From Bettongia penicillata ogilbyi (lineage: Eukaryota > Chordata > Mammalia > Diprotodontia > Potoroidae), in NCBI GenBank assembly GCA_023548195.1, contig JAJHZJ010000311.1:2371836-2435835 (forward strand): 64,000 nt of DNA, in the 5' to 3' direction. Position numbers and translations under genes: made by a program. This document shows positions 32,015 through 41,439 of this stretch, piece by piece. How positions within the stretch are numbered: position 1 is the stretch's first letter; each line of letters opens with the position of its first letter. Under the pieces are notes generated by a model. That model did not search any database, was not told the origin of the DNA, and worked only from the letters and a program-made list of their open reading frames with translations.

Positions 32015-34779
32015 GAGGAGGAGCCAAGATGGCGGAGTAGAAAGACACACATACGCTAGCTCCCAAACCCATAGCCTAAAAAATACATATAAGGAGGAAC
32101 TCCTGACAAATTCTGGAGCAGAGGAAGCCATGGAACGACGGAGTGGAGATTTCTGTTCCCAAGAGACCAGAAAAACCGACACTGGGGGTCTGTCGCGCAA
32201 CAGACCCGGAAGGGAGTCCAGCCCTGCCCTGGCCGCGTGGCCCCGTGGATCGGGGCTGGCTTCAGAGACAGAATCTCCAGCGGCCACGTGATTCCCTCTG
32301 CCCATGGGCGCAAAGGTCAGTGAGAGGGCCTGTTTGGCTAGCCAAGAGGGGAGCGGGGTGTCTCCATAACTCGGACCACCTCGGGAAGCAGCAGCTGACA
32401 GGGGCACCCAAAGCAGAAAGGAGCTCCGGTCCATTGTTGAAGGTCTCCACGTAAACCCCTTGATGGAACTGAGCCCTGTGAGGCAGCCCTGCCTCCACCA
32501 GAGCATCTAAATTTAATCTTACATTGAACAGTAGCCCTGTCCCCTCTGAAAGCCCTGAGGGTGGGAAGCAGCATTTGAATCTCAGACCCCAAGCACTAGC
32601 TGGGTGGACCTGGAGGCGAGGTGGGTGTGGTGAAGAAATTCAGAAGTCAAGTAACTGGCTGGGAAAATGCCCAGAAAAGGGAAAAAAAAAAAAATAAGAC
32701 CATAGAAGGTTACTTTCTAGGTGAACAGATGTTTCCTGCCTTCCGTTCTGATGAGGAAGAACAATGCTTACCATCAGGGAAAGACATAGAAATCAAGGTT
32801 TCTGGATCCCAAACATCCGAAATAAATACTCAATGGGCTCAGGCCATAGAAGAGCTCAAAAAGGATTTTGAAAATCAAGTTAGACAGGTGGAGGAAAAAC
32901 TGGGAAGAGAAATGAGAGAGATGCAAGAAAAGCATGAAAAACAGGTCAACACCTTGGTAAAGGAGACCCAAAAAAATGCTGAAGAAAATAACACCTTGAA
33001 AAATAGGCTCACTCAATTGGCAAAGGAAGTTCAAAAAGCCAGTGAGGAGAAGAATGCTTTCAAAAGGAGAATTAGCCAAATGGAAAAACAGGTTCAAAAG
33101 CTCACTGAAGATAATAGTTCTCTCAAAATTAGAATGGAACAGATGGAGGCTAATGACTTTCTGAGAAACCAAGAAATCACCAAACAAAACCAAAAGAATG
33201 AAAAAATGGAAGAGAATGTGAAATATCTCATGGGAAAAACAACTGACCTGGAAAATAGATCCAGGAGAGATAATTTAAAAATTATGGGACTACCTGAAAG
33301 CCATGATCAAAAAAAGAGCCTAGACATCATCTTCCATGAAGTTATCAAGGAAAACTGCCCTGAGATTCTACAACCAGAGGGCAAAATAAGTACTGAAAGA
33401 ATCCATCAATCACCACCTGAAAGAGACCCAAAAAGAGAAACTCCTAGGAATGTTGTGGCCAAATTCCAGAATTCCCAGGTCAAGGAGAAAATCTTGCAAG
33501 CAGCTAGAAAGAAACAATTCCAGTACTATGGAAATACAATCAGGATAACACAAGATCTAGCAGCTTCTACATTAAGGGATCGAAGGGTGTGGAATAGGAT
33601 ATTCCAGATGTCAAAGGAACTAGGACTCAAACCAAGAATCACCTACCCAGCAAAACTCAGTATAATACTTCAGGGGAAAATATGGTCTTTCAATGAAACA
33701 GAGGACTTTCAAGCATCCTTGATGAAAAGACCAGAGGTGAAAAGAAAATCTGACTTTCACACACAAGAATGAGAAGAAGCATAAAAAACTAAACAGCAAA
33801 GAGAAATCATAAGGGACTTACCAAAGGTGAGCTGTTTACATTCCTACCTGGAAAGACAATATTTTTAACTCTTAAAACTTTTCAGTGTCTGGGTAGTTGG
33901 TGGGATTACACGCACACACACACAGAGACAGAGAGCACAGAGTAAATTGAATAGGATGGGATCACATCTTAAAAAAATGAAGTTAAGTGGTGAGAGAGAA
34001 ATATATTGGGAAGAGAGAAGGAGAAATGGAATGGGGCTAATTATCTCTCATAGAAGAGGCAGGCAACAGACTTTTAGTGGAGGGAAAAAGAGGGGAGCTG
34101 GGAGAAAAACATGCGGTTTACTCTCATCACATTTGACTAAAGGAATGAATAAAATACACACTCATTTTGTCATGAAAACCTATCTTAGAATACAGGAAAG
34201 TGGGGGCGAAGGGGATAAGCAGGGTGGGGGGGATGATGGAAGGCAGGGGAAGGGGAGGAGGGAGCAATCTGAAGTCAGCACTTGGGGAGGGACAGGATCA
34301 AAAGAGAGAATAGAAACAATGGGGGGGGCAGGATAGTATGGAGGGAAATATAGTTAGTCTTACACAACACGTCTATTGTCGAAGTAATTTGCAAAACCAC
34401 ACAGATATGGCCTGTATTGAATTGCATGCCTTCCCAAAGGGAATGGGTGGGGAGGGAGGGATGGGGAGAAGTTGGAACTCAAAGTTTTAAGAACAACTCT
34501 TTAGTATTGTTCTTGCTACTAGGAAATAAGAAATACAGGTAATGGGAAACAGAAAGTTATCTGGCCCTACAGGACAAAAGAGAAGATGGGAACAAGGGAA
34601 GGGAGGGATGATAGAAGAGAGGGCAGATTGGTGATAGGGGAAATTAGAATGCTCAGTGTATTGGGGTGGGGGGAGGGGACAAATGGGGAGACAATTTGGA
34701 ACCCAAAATTTTGTGAAAATGAATGTAAAAAGTTAAATAAATAAATTTATTAAAAATTGAATAAAGGACAAAAAAAAGA
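32015..34779 (+). mobile_element. Full-length half-L1 H5, nested in H4
   Basis: This 2.77-kb element starts GAGGAGGAGCCAAGATGGCG. It has a GC-rich 5'UTR with a single promoter-like unit, an almost open ORF1 (to 33772), then directly a 3'UTR with CA tract (33908-33925), G-rich block (34439-34466) and an A-rich tail. There is no ORF2. It belongs with H10 to a subgroup that shares QCLPSGKDIEIK in ORF1 and lacks the 72-bp duplication. It is inserted in the 3'UTR of H4. Confidence 0.9.
32621..33772 (+). CDS. Half-L1 H5 ORF1 protein, start region shifted
   Basis: This long open frame (383 codons from ATG 32621) contains GEQMFPAFRSDEEEQCLPSG, a heptad-rich coiled coil (roughly residues 70-200), the RRM (TTDLENRSRRDNLKIMGLPE) and the C-terminal domain ending VKRKSDFHTQE. 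The usual start ATG (32667, MPRKGK) is out of frame, because the A run after it is 13 long and leads to TAG within about a dozen codons. Translation would have to start at 32621 or at an internal Met such as the one in GEQMF. The usual ORF1 start is therefore lost, although the functional domains are intact. Calling it a pseudogene is equally defensible. Confidence 0.7.
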   Translation: MGVVKKFRSQVTGWENAQKREKKKNKTIEGYFLGEQMFPAFRSDEEEQCLPSGKDIEIKVSGSQTSEINTQWAQAIEELKKDFENQVRQVEEKLGREMREMQEKHEKQVNTLVKETQKNAEENNTLKNRLTQLAKEVQKASEEKNAFKRRISQMEKQVQKLTEDNSSLKIRMEQMEANDFLRNQEITKQNQKNEKMEENVKYLMGKTTDLENRSRRDNLKIMGLPESHDQKKSLDIIFHEVIKENCPEILQPEGKISTERIHQSPPERDPKRETPRNVVAKFQNSQVKEKILQAARKKQFQYYGNTIRITQDLAASTLRDRRVWNRIFQMSKELGLKPRITYPAKLSIILQGKIWSFNETEDFQASLMKRPEVKRKSDFHTQE

Positions 34780-34786
34780 AGAAGGA
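34780..34786. repeat. Short target-site duplication of H5, right
   Basis: AGAAGGA pairs with 32008-32014. Confidence 0.65.
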
Positions 34787-34870
34787 ATACACATAGACAG
34801 GGACACAGTTATGAGATGAAAATGACAGGACGATTTAAAAAAAAAAATAAAATTATAAAGGGCAAGAAAG
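34787..34870 (+). mobile_element. Old half-L1 H4, right part (3'UTR)
   Basis: ATACACATAGACAGGGACAC and AATAAAATTATAAAG correspond to the 3'UTR segment following the interrupted site in H4. It stops at the start of H6, and I did not find the rest of the H4 3'UTR. Confidence 0.55.
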
Positions 34871-34877
34871 AGGGACA

Positions 34878-35612
34878 TAGGCGCAGAACCAAGATGGCAG
34901 AGTAGAAGGATAGACCTGTAGAAGCTTCTCCCCCCAAAACCTATAAAATACCTGTAAAAAATTTCTAAACAAATTTCACAGCAGCAGAAGTCACAAAATG
35001 AAGGAGTGAAATAGATGTCCAGCCCAAGACAGCTTGGAAGGCTGACAGGAAAGATCTACCACACTGGGCTCTGAGTGAAGCATAGCACACAAAGGACTGG
35101 AGCAGAGTTCAGAGCACTGAGTCAGGGCAGCTAGCACAGTTCTCAGATTTCTCAACTCACAAACAACAAAGACTGCTTCAGAGGTCAGCAAGAAAGCTCT
35201 TTCACCTGGGTAAGGGGAGAGCATGGTCAGGCCCAAGCCCCAGGGCAATGGTAGTCACTGCAGCAGCATCCATTTTTGGAGCTCTTGGCCTAAAGATCCT
35301 AGGGAAATCAAGTGGCTAATCTGGGTCTCAGTCCTGAGTAGGGGTCCAGAGGTGAGGAGAAGTGATGTGATGGAGCTGGTGGTGGCAGTGGGGAGGGAAT
35401 CCTACTCGCAGATCCTGGACAGGAAAGAGTACTTGTGGTTGCTCACAAAGCAAAGTACAGGCCAGGAGAGGAGAAAACTCCTCTCCTTTGATTCTGACAC
35501 CTTGGAAGAACTCAGAACTTATAGGTCCCTAGAGATATCTCAGAGAACAGCTGTACAAAACCTCTGAAGTCTAGGGTAGTATACCATCCACTTTCTGAAA
35601 AATGACTCAAAA
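34878..35612 (+). mobile_element. Half-L1 H6 5'UTR (part 1, before an L1 insertion)
   Basis: It opens with ACCAAGATGGCAGAGTAG and continues as an older-type L1 5'UTR (CTATAAAATACCTGTAAAAA, then GACACCTTGGAAGAACTCAG). It stops in CTGAAAAATGACTCAAAA, where an L1 3' fragment is inserted. It continues at 37259 into AGTCAAGTAACTGG, which in the other copies directly precedes the ORF1 start. Confidence 0.65.
35598..35612. repeat. Target-site duplication of L1 fragment, left
   Basis: AAAAATGACTCAAAA matches AAAAAGGACTCAGAA at 37259-37273 at 13 of 15 positions. Confidence 0.6.
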
Positions 35613-37258
35613 AACACTTTCACACAAATAAAGTCAAATTTAAGTATGTTGAAAAACATCAGTTGTTTGTGGGTATGCCAAGACAATATAATAAAAATGA
35701 CAATTCTACCTAAATTAATTTACTTATTCAGTGCCATACCAATCAGACTATCAGAGATAATTCTTTTCTAGAGCTAGAAAAAATAATATCAAAATTCGTC
35801 TGGAAGAACAAAAGGTCCAGAACATCAAGGGAGCTAATGAAAAGAAATACTAGGGGAGGTGACCTAGCCCTACCAGTACTCAAATTATATTATAAAACAG
35901 CAACTACCAAAACCCCTTGGTACTGACTAAGAAACAGAGGGGTAGACCAGTGGAATAGGTGAGGTACTCAAGACACAGGAGTCAATTAATATTGCTATCT
36001 GTTTGACAAACCCAAGGACCCCAGCTTCTGGGAAAAGAACTCACTGTTTGACAAAAATTGCTGGGAAAATTGGATAACAGTGTGGCAGAAACTGGGCATA
36101 GACCAATGCCTGACACCATACACAAGAATAAAGTTCAAATGGATACATGATCTGGGAATAAAGATTGATACTAGAAACAAATCAAGGGAGCAAGGAATAG
36201 TGTTTTTGTCAGATTTATGGAAAATAGAGAAATTTTTGACCAAACAAGAGAGAGAGAACATTATAAAGTGCAGAGTGGGTAATTTTGATTACATTAAATT
36301 GAAAAGTTTTGCACTAACAAACCCAATGTAACCAAGATTAGGAGGGAATCAGAAAACTGAGAAAGAATTTTTGTAACTAGTGTCTGTGATAAAGGCCTCA
36401 TTTCTAAAATATATAGAGAACTGAGTCAAATGTACAAGAATACAAGTCATTTCCCAATTGATAAATGGTCAAAGGATATGAACAGGCAGTTTTCAGAGGA
36501 AGAAATTTAAGCTGATCCAATGATTCTGGAGAGCAATTTGGAATTCTGCCCAAGGGGCTACAAAAATGTGTATACCCTTTGACCCAGCAATATTGCTTCT
36601 GGGATTCTATCCCAAAGAGATCATAGAAATGGGAAAGGGTCCCACATGTACAAAAATATTTATAGCTGCTCTCTTTGTGGTGGCCAAGAAGTGGAAATCA
36701 AGGGGATGCCCATCAATTGGAGAATGACTGAGCAAGTTGTGTTATATGAATGTAATAGAATACTGTTGTGCTATAAGAAATGATGAGCAGGAAGACTTCA
36801 GAGAGGCCTGGGAAGACATATACAAACTGATGCTGAATGAAAGGAACAGAACCAGGAGAACTTTGTACATGTCAACAACCATAGTGTGCAAGGAATTTTT
36901 CTTGTAGACTTAGTATTTCATTGCAATGCAAGGACTTAAAAAACTTCCAATGGACTCTTCAGGCAAAATGCCTTTCACATCCAGAGAAAGAACTATGGAA
37001 TTGAATCACAGATTGAAGCAGACCATTTTTTTTTTGGTATTATATTTTGTTCCATTTTGTTTTATGGTCTCTCCCATTAATTTTAATTCTTCTATGCAAC
37101 ATGACTAAGGTTAAAATGTATTTAATAGGGATGTATGTGTAGAACCTATATAAGATTGTACGCCGTCTGAGGATAAGGGAGAGAGGGGGAAAAATCTAAG
37201 ACATATGAAAGTGATTATAGAACACTGAAAACAAAATAATTTAATTTAAAAAACTAAG
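35613..37258 (+). mobile_element. 5'-truncated L1: ORF2 3' half and 3'UTR
   Basis: The decayed frame reads KFVWKNKRSRTSRELMKRN, then GGDLALPVLKLYYK and PWY (about 35790-35930), the segment after the reverse transcriptase of L1 ORF2. Then GRNFD-type sequence follows, and the C-terminus CTKIFIAALFVVAKNW-like at about 36645-36690. The 3'UTR ends in TTTAATTTAAAAAACTAAG. An internal deletion seems to lie near 36510. It is inserted into the 5'UTR of H6 with a 15-bp duplication. Confidence 0.7.
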
Positions 37259-39440
37259 AAAAAGGACTCAGAAGTCAAGTAACTGGCAGAGAAAATGTCT
37301 CAAAATGGGAAAAAAAAATAAGACTATAGAAGGTTACTTTCCTGGTGAAAAGGTATTTTCTTCCATCCTTTAGGATGAGGAAGAGCAAAACATACCATCA
37401 GTGGAAGACAACAAATTCAAGGATTCTACATCCAAAACCTCAAAAAAAAAAAAAAATATGCAATGGTCTCAGGACATAGAAGACTTCAAAAAGGACTTTG
37501 AAAATCAAGTAAGGGAGATAGAGGAAAAAATGGGAAGAAAAATGAGAGAAATGTAGGAAAATCATGAAAAGTGAGTCAACAGCTTACTGAATGAGACCCA
37601 AAAAAAGGCTGAAAAAAAATATCGTTAAAAACAGACTCAACCAAATAGCAAAGAGGTCCAAAAACCAATGAGAAGAATGCTTTAAAAAACAGAATGGATC
37701 GAATTGAAAAAGAGGTTCAAAAGCTAACTGAAGAAAACAGTTCTTTAAAAATTAGAATGGAACATATGGAAGCTAATGACTTTATGAGAAACCAGGAAAT
37801 TATAAAACAAACCCAAAAGAAGGAAAAAATAGAAGACAATGTGAAATATCTCAAGGGTAAAACAACTGACCTGAAAAATAGATCCAGAAGAGACAATTTA
37901 AAAATTACTGGACTACTGGAAAGCCATTAAAAAAAAAGCCTAGATATCATCTATCAAGAAATTCTCAAGGAAAACTGCCCTGATTTTCTAGAACCAGAGG
38001 GTAAAATAGATATTGAAAGAATCCACTGATCAACTACTGAAACAGATCTGAAAGGGAAAGCAACTAAGAATATTACAGCTAAATTCCAGAGCTCCCAAGT
38101 CACGGAGAAAATATTGCAAGCAGCCAGAAAGAAACAATTTGAGTATTGTGGAAATACAATCAGGATAACAAAAGATCTAGCAGCTTCTACATTAAGGGAT
38201 CGAAGGGTGTGGAATAGGATATTCCAGAAGTCAAAGGAACTAGCACTCAAACCAAGAATCACCTACCCAGCAAAACTCAGTATAATACTTCAGGGGAAAA
38301 TATGGTCTTTCAATGCAACAGAGGACTTTCAATCATTCTTGATGAAAAGACCAGAGCTGAAAAGAAAATTTGACTTCCAAACACAAGAATGAGAAGAAGC
38401 ATGAAAAAGGAAACAGCAAAGAGAAGTCTTAAGGGACTTACCAGAAGTGAACTGTTTACATTCCTACATGGAAAGACAATATTTGTAACTCTTAAAACTT
38501 TTCAGTACCTGGGTAGTTGGTGGGTCCATACACACACATGTACATGCATGCACACACACACACACACATACACACATGCACACACATACAGAGACAGAGA
38601 GCACAGATTGAATTGAATAGGATGGGACCATATCTTAAAAGAAATTAAGGTAAATGGTGAGAGAGAAATGTAGTGGGAGGAAAGAGGGTGAAATGGAATG
38701 GGGTAATTATATGTCATTTAAGAGGCAAGTAGGACACTTTTTAGTGGAGGGAAAAAGAGGAGAGCTGAGAAAAAAAAACACAATTAGTTTACCCTCATCA
38801 CATTTGACTAAAGGAAGGAATAAAATGCACACTCATTTTGGTATGAAAACCTATCTTACAGTATAGGAAAGTGGGGGAGAAGGAGATAAGCAAGGGGGGG
38901 GATGATGGAAGGGAGGGCAAAGGGAGGAGGAAGCAATTTGAAGTCAACACTCGGGGAGGGACAGGATCAAAAGACAGAAGAGAAACAATGAGGGGCAGGA
39001 TAGGATGGAGGGTAATTCAGTTAGTCTTACATAACACGACTATCAGGGAAGTCATTTGCAAAATTACACAGATATGGCCTATATTGAGTTGCCTGCCTTC
39101 CCAAAGGGAATGGGTGGGGAGGGAGGGATGGGGAGAATTTGGAACTCAAAGTTTTAGGAACAACTCTTTAGTATTGTTGTTGCAACTAGGAAAGAAGACA
39201 TACAGTTAAGGAGGAATAGAAAGTCATCTGGCCCTACAGGAGAAAAGAGAAGATGGAGACAAGAGAAAGGAGGGATGACAGAAGAGAGGGCAGATTGGAT
39301 ATAGAGAAAATTAGATTGCTTGGGGTATTGGGGTGGGGGGAGGGGATAAAAGGGGAGAAAATCTGGAACCCAAAATTCTGTGAAAATGAATGTAAAAAGT
39401 TAAATAAATGAATGAATGAATGAATGAATAAATAGATAAA
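37259..39440 (+). mobile_element. Half-L1 H6, ORF1 and 3'UTR (mosaic)
   Basis: This continues H6 from the end of the 5'UTR. ORF1 from about 37288 to 38150 is old and decayed. From about 38155 to the end the sequence becomes nearly the same as the young copies, without any insertion boundary. The 3'UTR has CA tracts (38528-38590), a G-rich block (39106-39133) and a (AATG)n tail like that of H1. No ORF2 is present. The change of age at a homologous position points to recombination or gene conversion. Confidence 0.75.
37288..38392 (+). pseudogene. Half-L1 H6 ORF1, decayed
   Basis: ATGTCTCAAAATGGG at about 37297 runs into TAA within nine codons. A TGA at 37572-37574 and frameshifts near 37560-37690 follow. 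The coiled coil is open at 37694 (RIEKEVQKLTEENSSLKIRM), with the RRM following. A stop at 37926-37928 breaks it again. The C-terminal domain is open from 38114 to 38392 and is young in sequence. Confidence 0.75.
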
Positions 39441-39789
39441 TAAATAAAAGAAAAGGGTTCTTCTTAGGTAATATTTCTAAATTCAGAATTTAGAAAATGG
39501 GATAAAGCTAAGTTTTCAAAATTCACTTCATCTTTTCTTTTTTTTTGAAAACTGGAACATTTGCCATTCTATCATCTTTTTGCAACTCTCTTTATTCTGG
39601 TAATTCCTCAGGGGTTACTTACTAATATAATTTCAATAATATATGAGGTAAAATTCCTAGTAAGATAAATTTTGAGTAATTAAGTGATTCTACTTTTTGG
39701 CTTAAATATTACCTTCACTAGCTACTTCTGTTCTACAATTTCCAGTCTGAAGATCACTCTCTGAAATAAGAAGTTAAACTTTTTTCTAT

Positions 39790-39960
39790 TACAGACCCCT
39801 TTGACAAGCTGGTGGATTATATGGGCTTCTTCTCAGAATATTGTTTTTAAATGAGTAAAAGACCTAGTATTAGAAAGGAAGCAATTAAACTGAAACACAT
39901 TTATCAAAATATTTCTTAAAACAAGTTTATGGACCCCAGATTAATAACTCCTGTTCTGAA
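39790..39960 (-). mobile_element. Probable hAT-like MITE
   Basis: On the minus strand, CAGAACAGGAGTTATTAATCT followed by GGGGTCCATAAACTTG resembles the terminus of the hAT-like family also seen at 11270-11467. Boundaries are approximate. Confidence 0.4.
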
Positions 39961-39999
39961 AAAAGGAGATAAATGGAATTAAAAGATCATAGATCAAAT

Positions 40000-40170
40000 C
40001 AGAAGACTGATAGCTAGAAAGGATCTTTGAGGTAACAGACCAACACCTTTATTTTACAGGAGACAAAACTCAGGCTGTGTGAGTTGTCATTTGTCCAAAG
40101 TCACATAAAAATTGTTAATGGCTGGAGTCTAGATTCTAATTCAAGTCTTTGACTCCCAAATTCCTTGAAA
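40000..40170 (+). repeat. MIR-type SINE
   Basis: GATAGCTAGAAAGGATCTTT, the core-like TTTACAGGAGACAAAACTCA and GTCCAAAGTCACATAAAAAT identify a diverged MIR/CORE-SINE. Confidence 0.5.
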
Positions 40171-40328
40171 GAAAGTATGCACCAGGTATTGTATAAATAT
40201 TAAGTGGACAGCAACAAAATGATATGTAGTGAACTAATCTAAAACCCCAGCTTCTGCAAGAAATCTTTCCTGGTCCCACTTAAAGCTACTGCATTCCCTC
40301 TGAGATTATTTCCAAATTATTCTATTTA

Positions 40329-40645
40329 CAGGGTATCCCAAAAAGTCTCAGTGTAGTTTTAAGGTATTAAAGAACTAAACTACACTAAGACTTTTGGTTG
40401 TTCAGCTGTTTTTAGTCTTGTCCAACTAACTCTTCATGACCCCATTTGGGGTTTCCTTGGCAAAGATACTGGAGTACTTTGTCATTTCCTTTTCCAGCTC
40501 ATTTTATAGAAGAGAAAACTGAAGCAAACAGGGTTAAGTGACCTGAGGTCCAATTTGAATTCACAAAAATGATTCTTCCTGACTCTAGGCACAGCACTCC
40601 ATTCACTGCGCAACTTTAGCTGCCTTAAGACTTTTGAAATACACT
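40329..40645. mobile_element. Mariner-like MITE interrupted by a SINE
   Basis: CAGGGTATCCCAAAAAGTCT ... AACTAAACTACACTAAGACTTTTG on the left half and TAAGACTTTTGAAATACACTC on the right form a short palindromic MITE. The SINE at 40397-40625 sits inside, flanked by duplicated TAAGACTTTTG. Confidence 0.6.
40397..40625 (+). repeat. Marsupial CORE-SINE with target duplication
   Basis: It opens GTTGTTCAGCTGTTTTTAGT, contains CATTTTATAGAAGAGAAAAC and ends CAACTTTAGCTGCCT. It is flanked by an 11-bp duplication TAAGACTTTTG (40386-40396 and 40626-40636), which shows it inserted into the MITE. Confidence 0.8.
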
Positions 40646-40845
40646 CTTTTATCTTTTTTGTACATAGTTAATGTTTGCAAATTTTCTTTTCCATAGTCTA
40701 TAGGCTCCTTGAAGGCTGTTTTTACCTCTCTGTATCCACAGTACCTGCCACACAGGAAGAAATTAACTAAATAGTTGCTGACTTTACTTTTGCCATATCA
40801 TTGTCACCTCTTATTTTTCCACCTCTTAGGACACTTCAATAGTAA

Positions 40846-41439
40846 AGGAAATTCATTCATTTGTTCACTCATTCAACATGCATCAACTGGATCTTTTTAT
40901 TTTTTTAAAGACTGAGTTTCCCTATCTCACCTACATTCAGAATGCTCACAGACCCAATCATTGATGGTCAGAGGAGCTTTAATCTGCTCCATTTCCAAAT
41001 TAGATTAACCTGTCAGATATCCATTCCCTGCTGTCATGCCTTTGTACAGGTAGTCTCTTGGTAGAATATGCAGTTAAAATAGGTTCTTCATGATGAACAT
41101 TTTCTTTTCTTTTTTGCCTTTTGTGGAGTCAAAGCTTAAACACGACTGATAGCATGAGTAATAATCTATATAGTAATCAATTGTATCTACCATACCATTT
41201 AGTAGATATATACAACTGACAAAAAAACTTTTGTACTTGTTCTGAAGGAACAAAAAAAAATTATATGTAGGAATAGCTAACACTTTTACTAACCCACAAT
41301 CTTAAGAAAGACCATTGATCGAAGAAAGGTATTAATGCATTAACTAATGGATTAATCAGAATGGACTATGAACTCTGTAAGAACACTAACCCTCAGAATC
41401 CAGCACTAATTCTGTATTTCCCTCCATGCTATTTTCACT
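40846..41439. other. Stretch without recognisable feature
   Basis: AT-rich intronic sequence with no recognised repeat or coding region. Confidence 0.4.

Larger units (their letters stand above)
40225..40845 (+). repeat. LINE-2 3' end split by nested insertions
   Basis: AAGAAATCTTTCCTGGTCCC at the left and TAGGCTCCTTGAAGGCTGTT ... AGTACCTGCCACACAGGAAG at the right are successive parts of an L2 3' end. Between them lies a mariner-like MITE that contains a SINE. Confidence 0.6.

Noticed and set aside
32621..33772. A host gene for a coiled-coil protein.
   Set aside because: The same protein sequence recurs in many copies with target duplications, 5'UTR and tail. It is ORF1 of a retrotransposon.
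35613..36500. A retroviral pol gene.
   Set aside because: The residues (WKNKRS..., GGDLALPVLKLYYK) are of L1 ORF2 type. No LTR, gag, protease or integrase sequence is present.
34878..37258. A single L1 lacking ORF1 and reverse transcriptase (5'UTR joined to the ORF2 end).
   Set aside because: A 15-bp duplication at 35598 and 37259 and the continuation of the 5'UTR into ORF1 at 37274 show an insertion inside H6.
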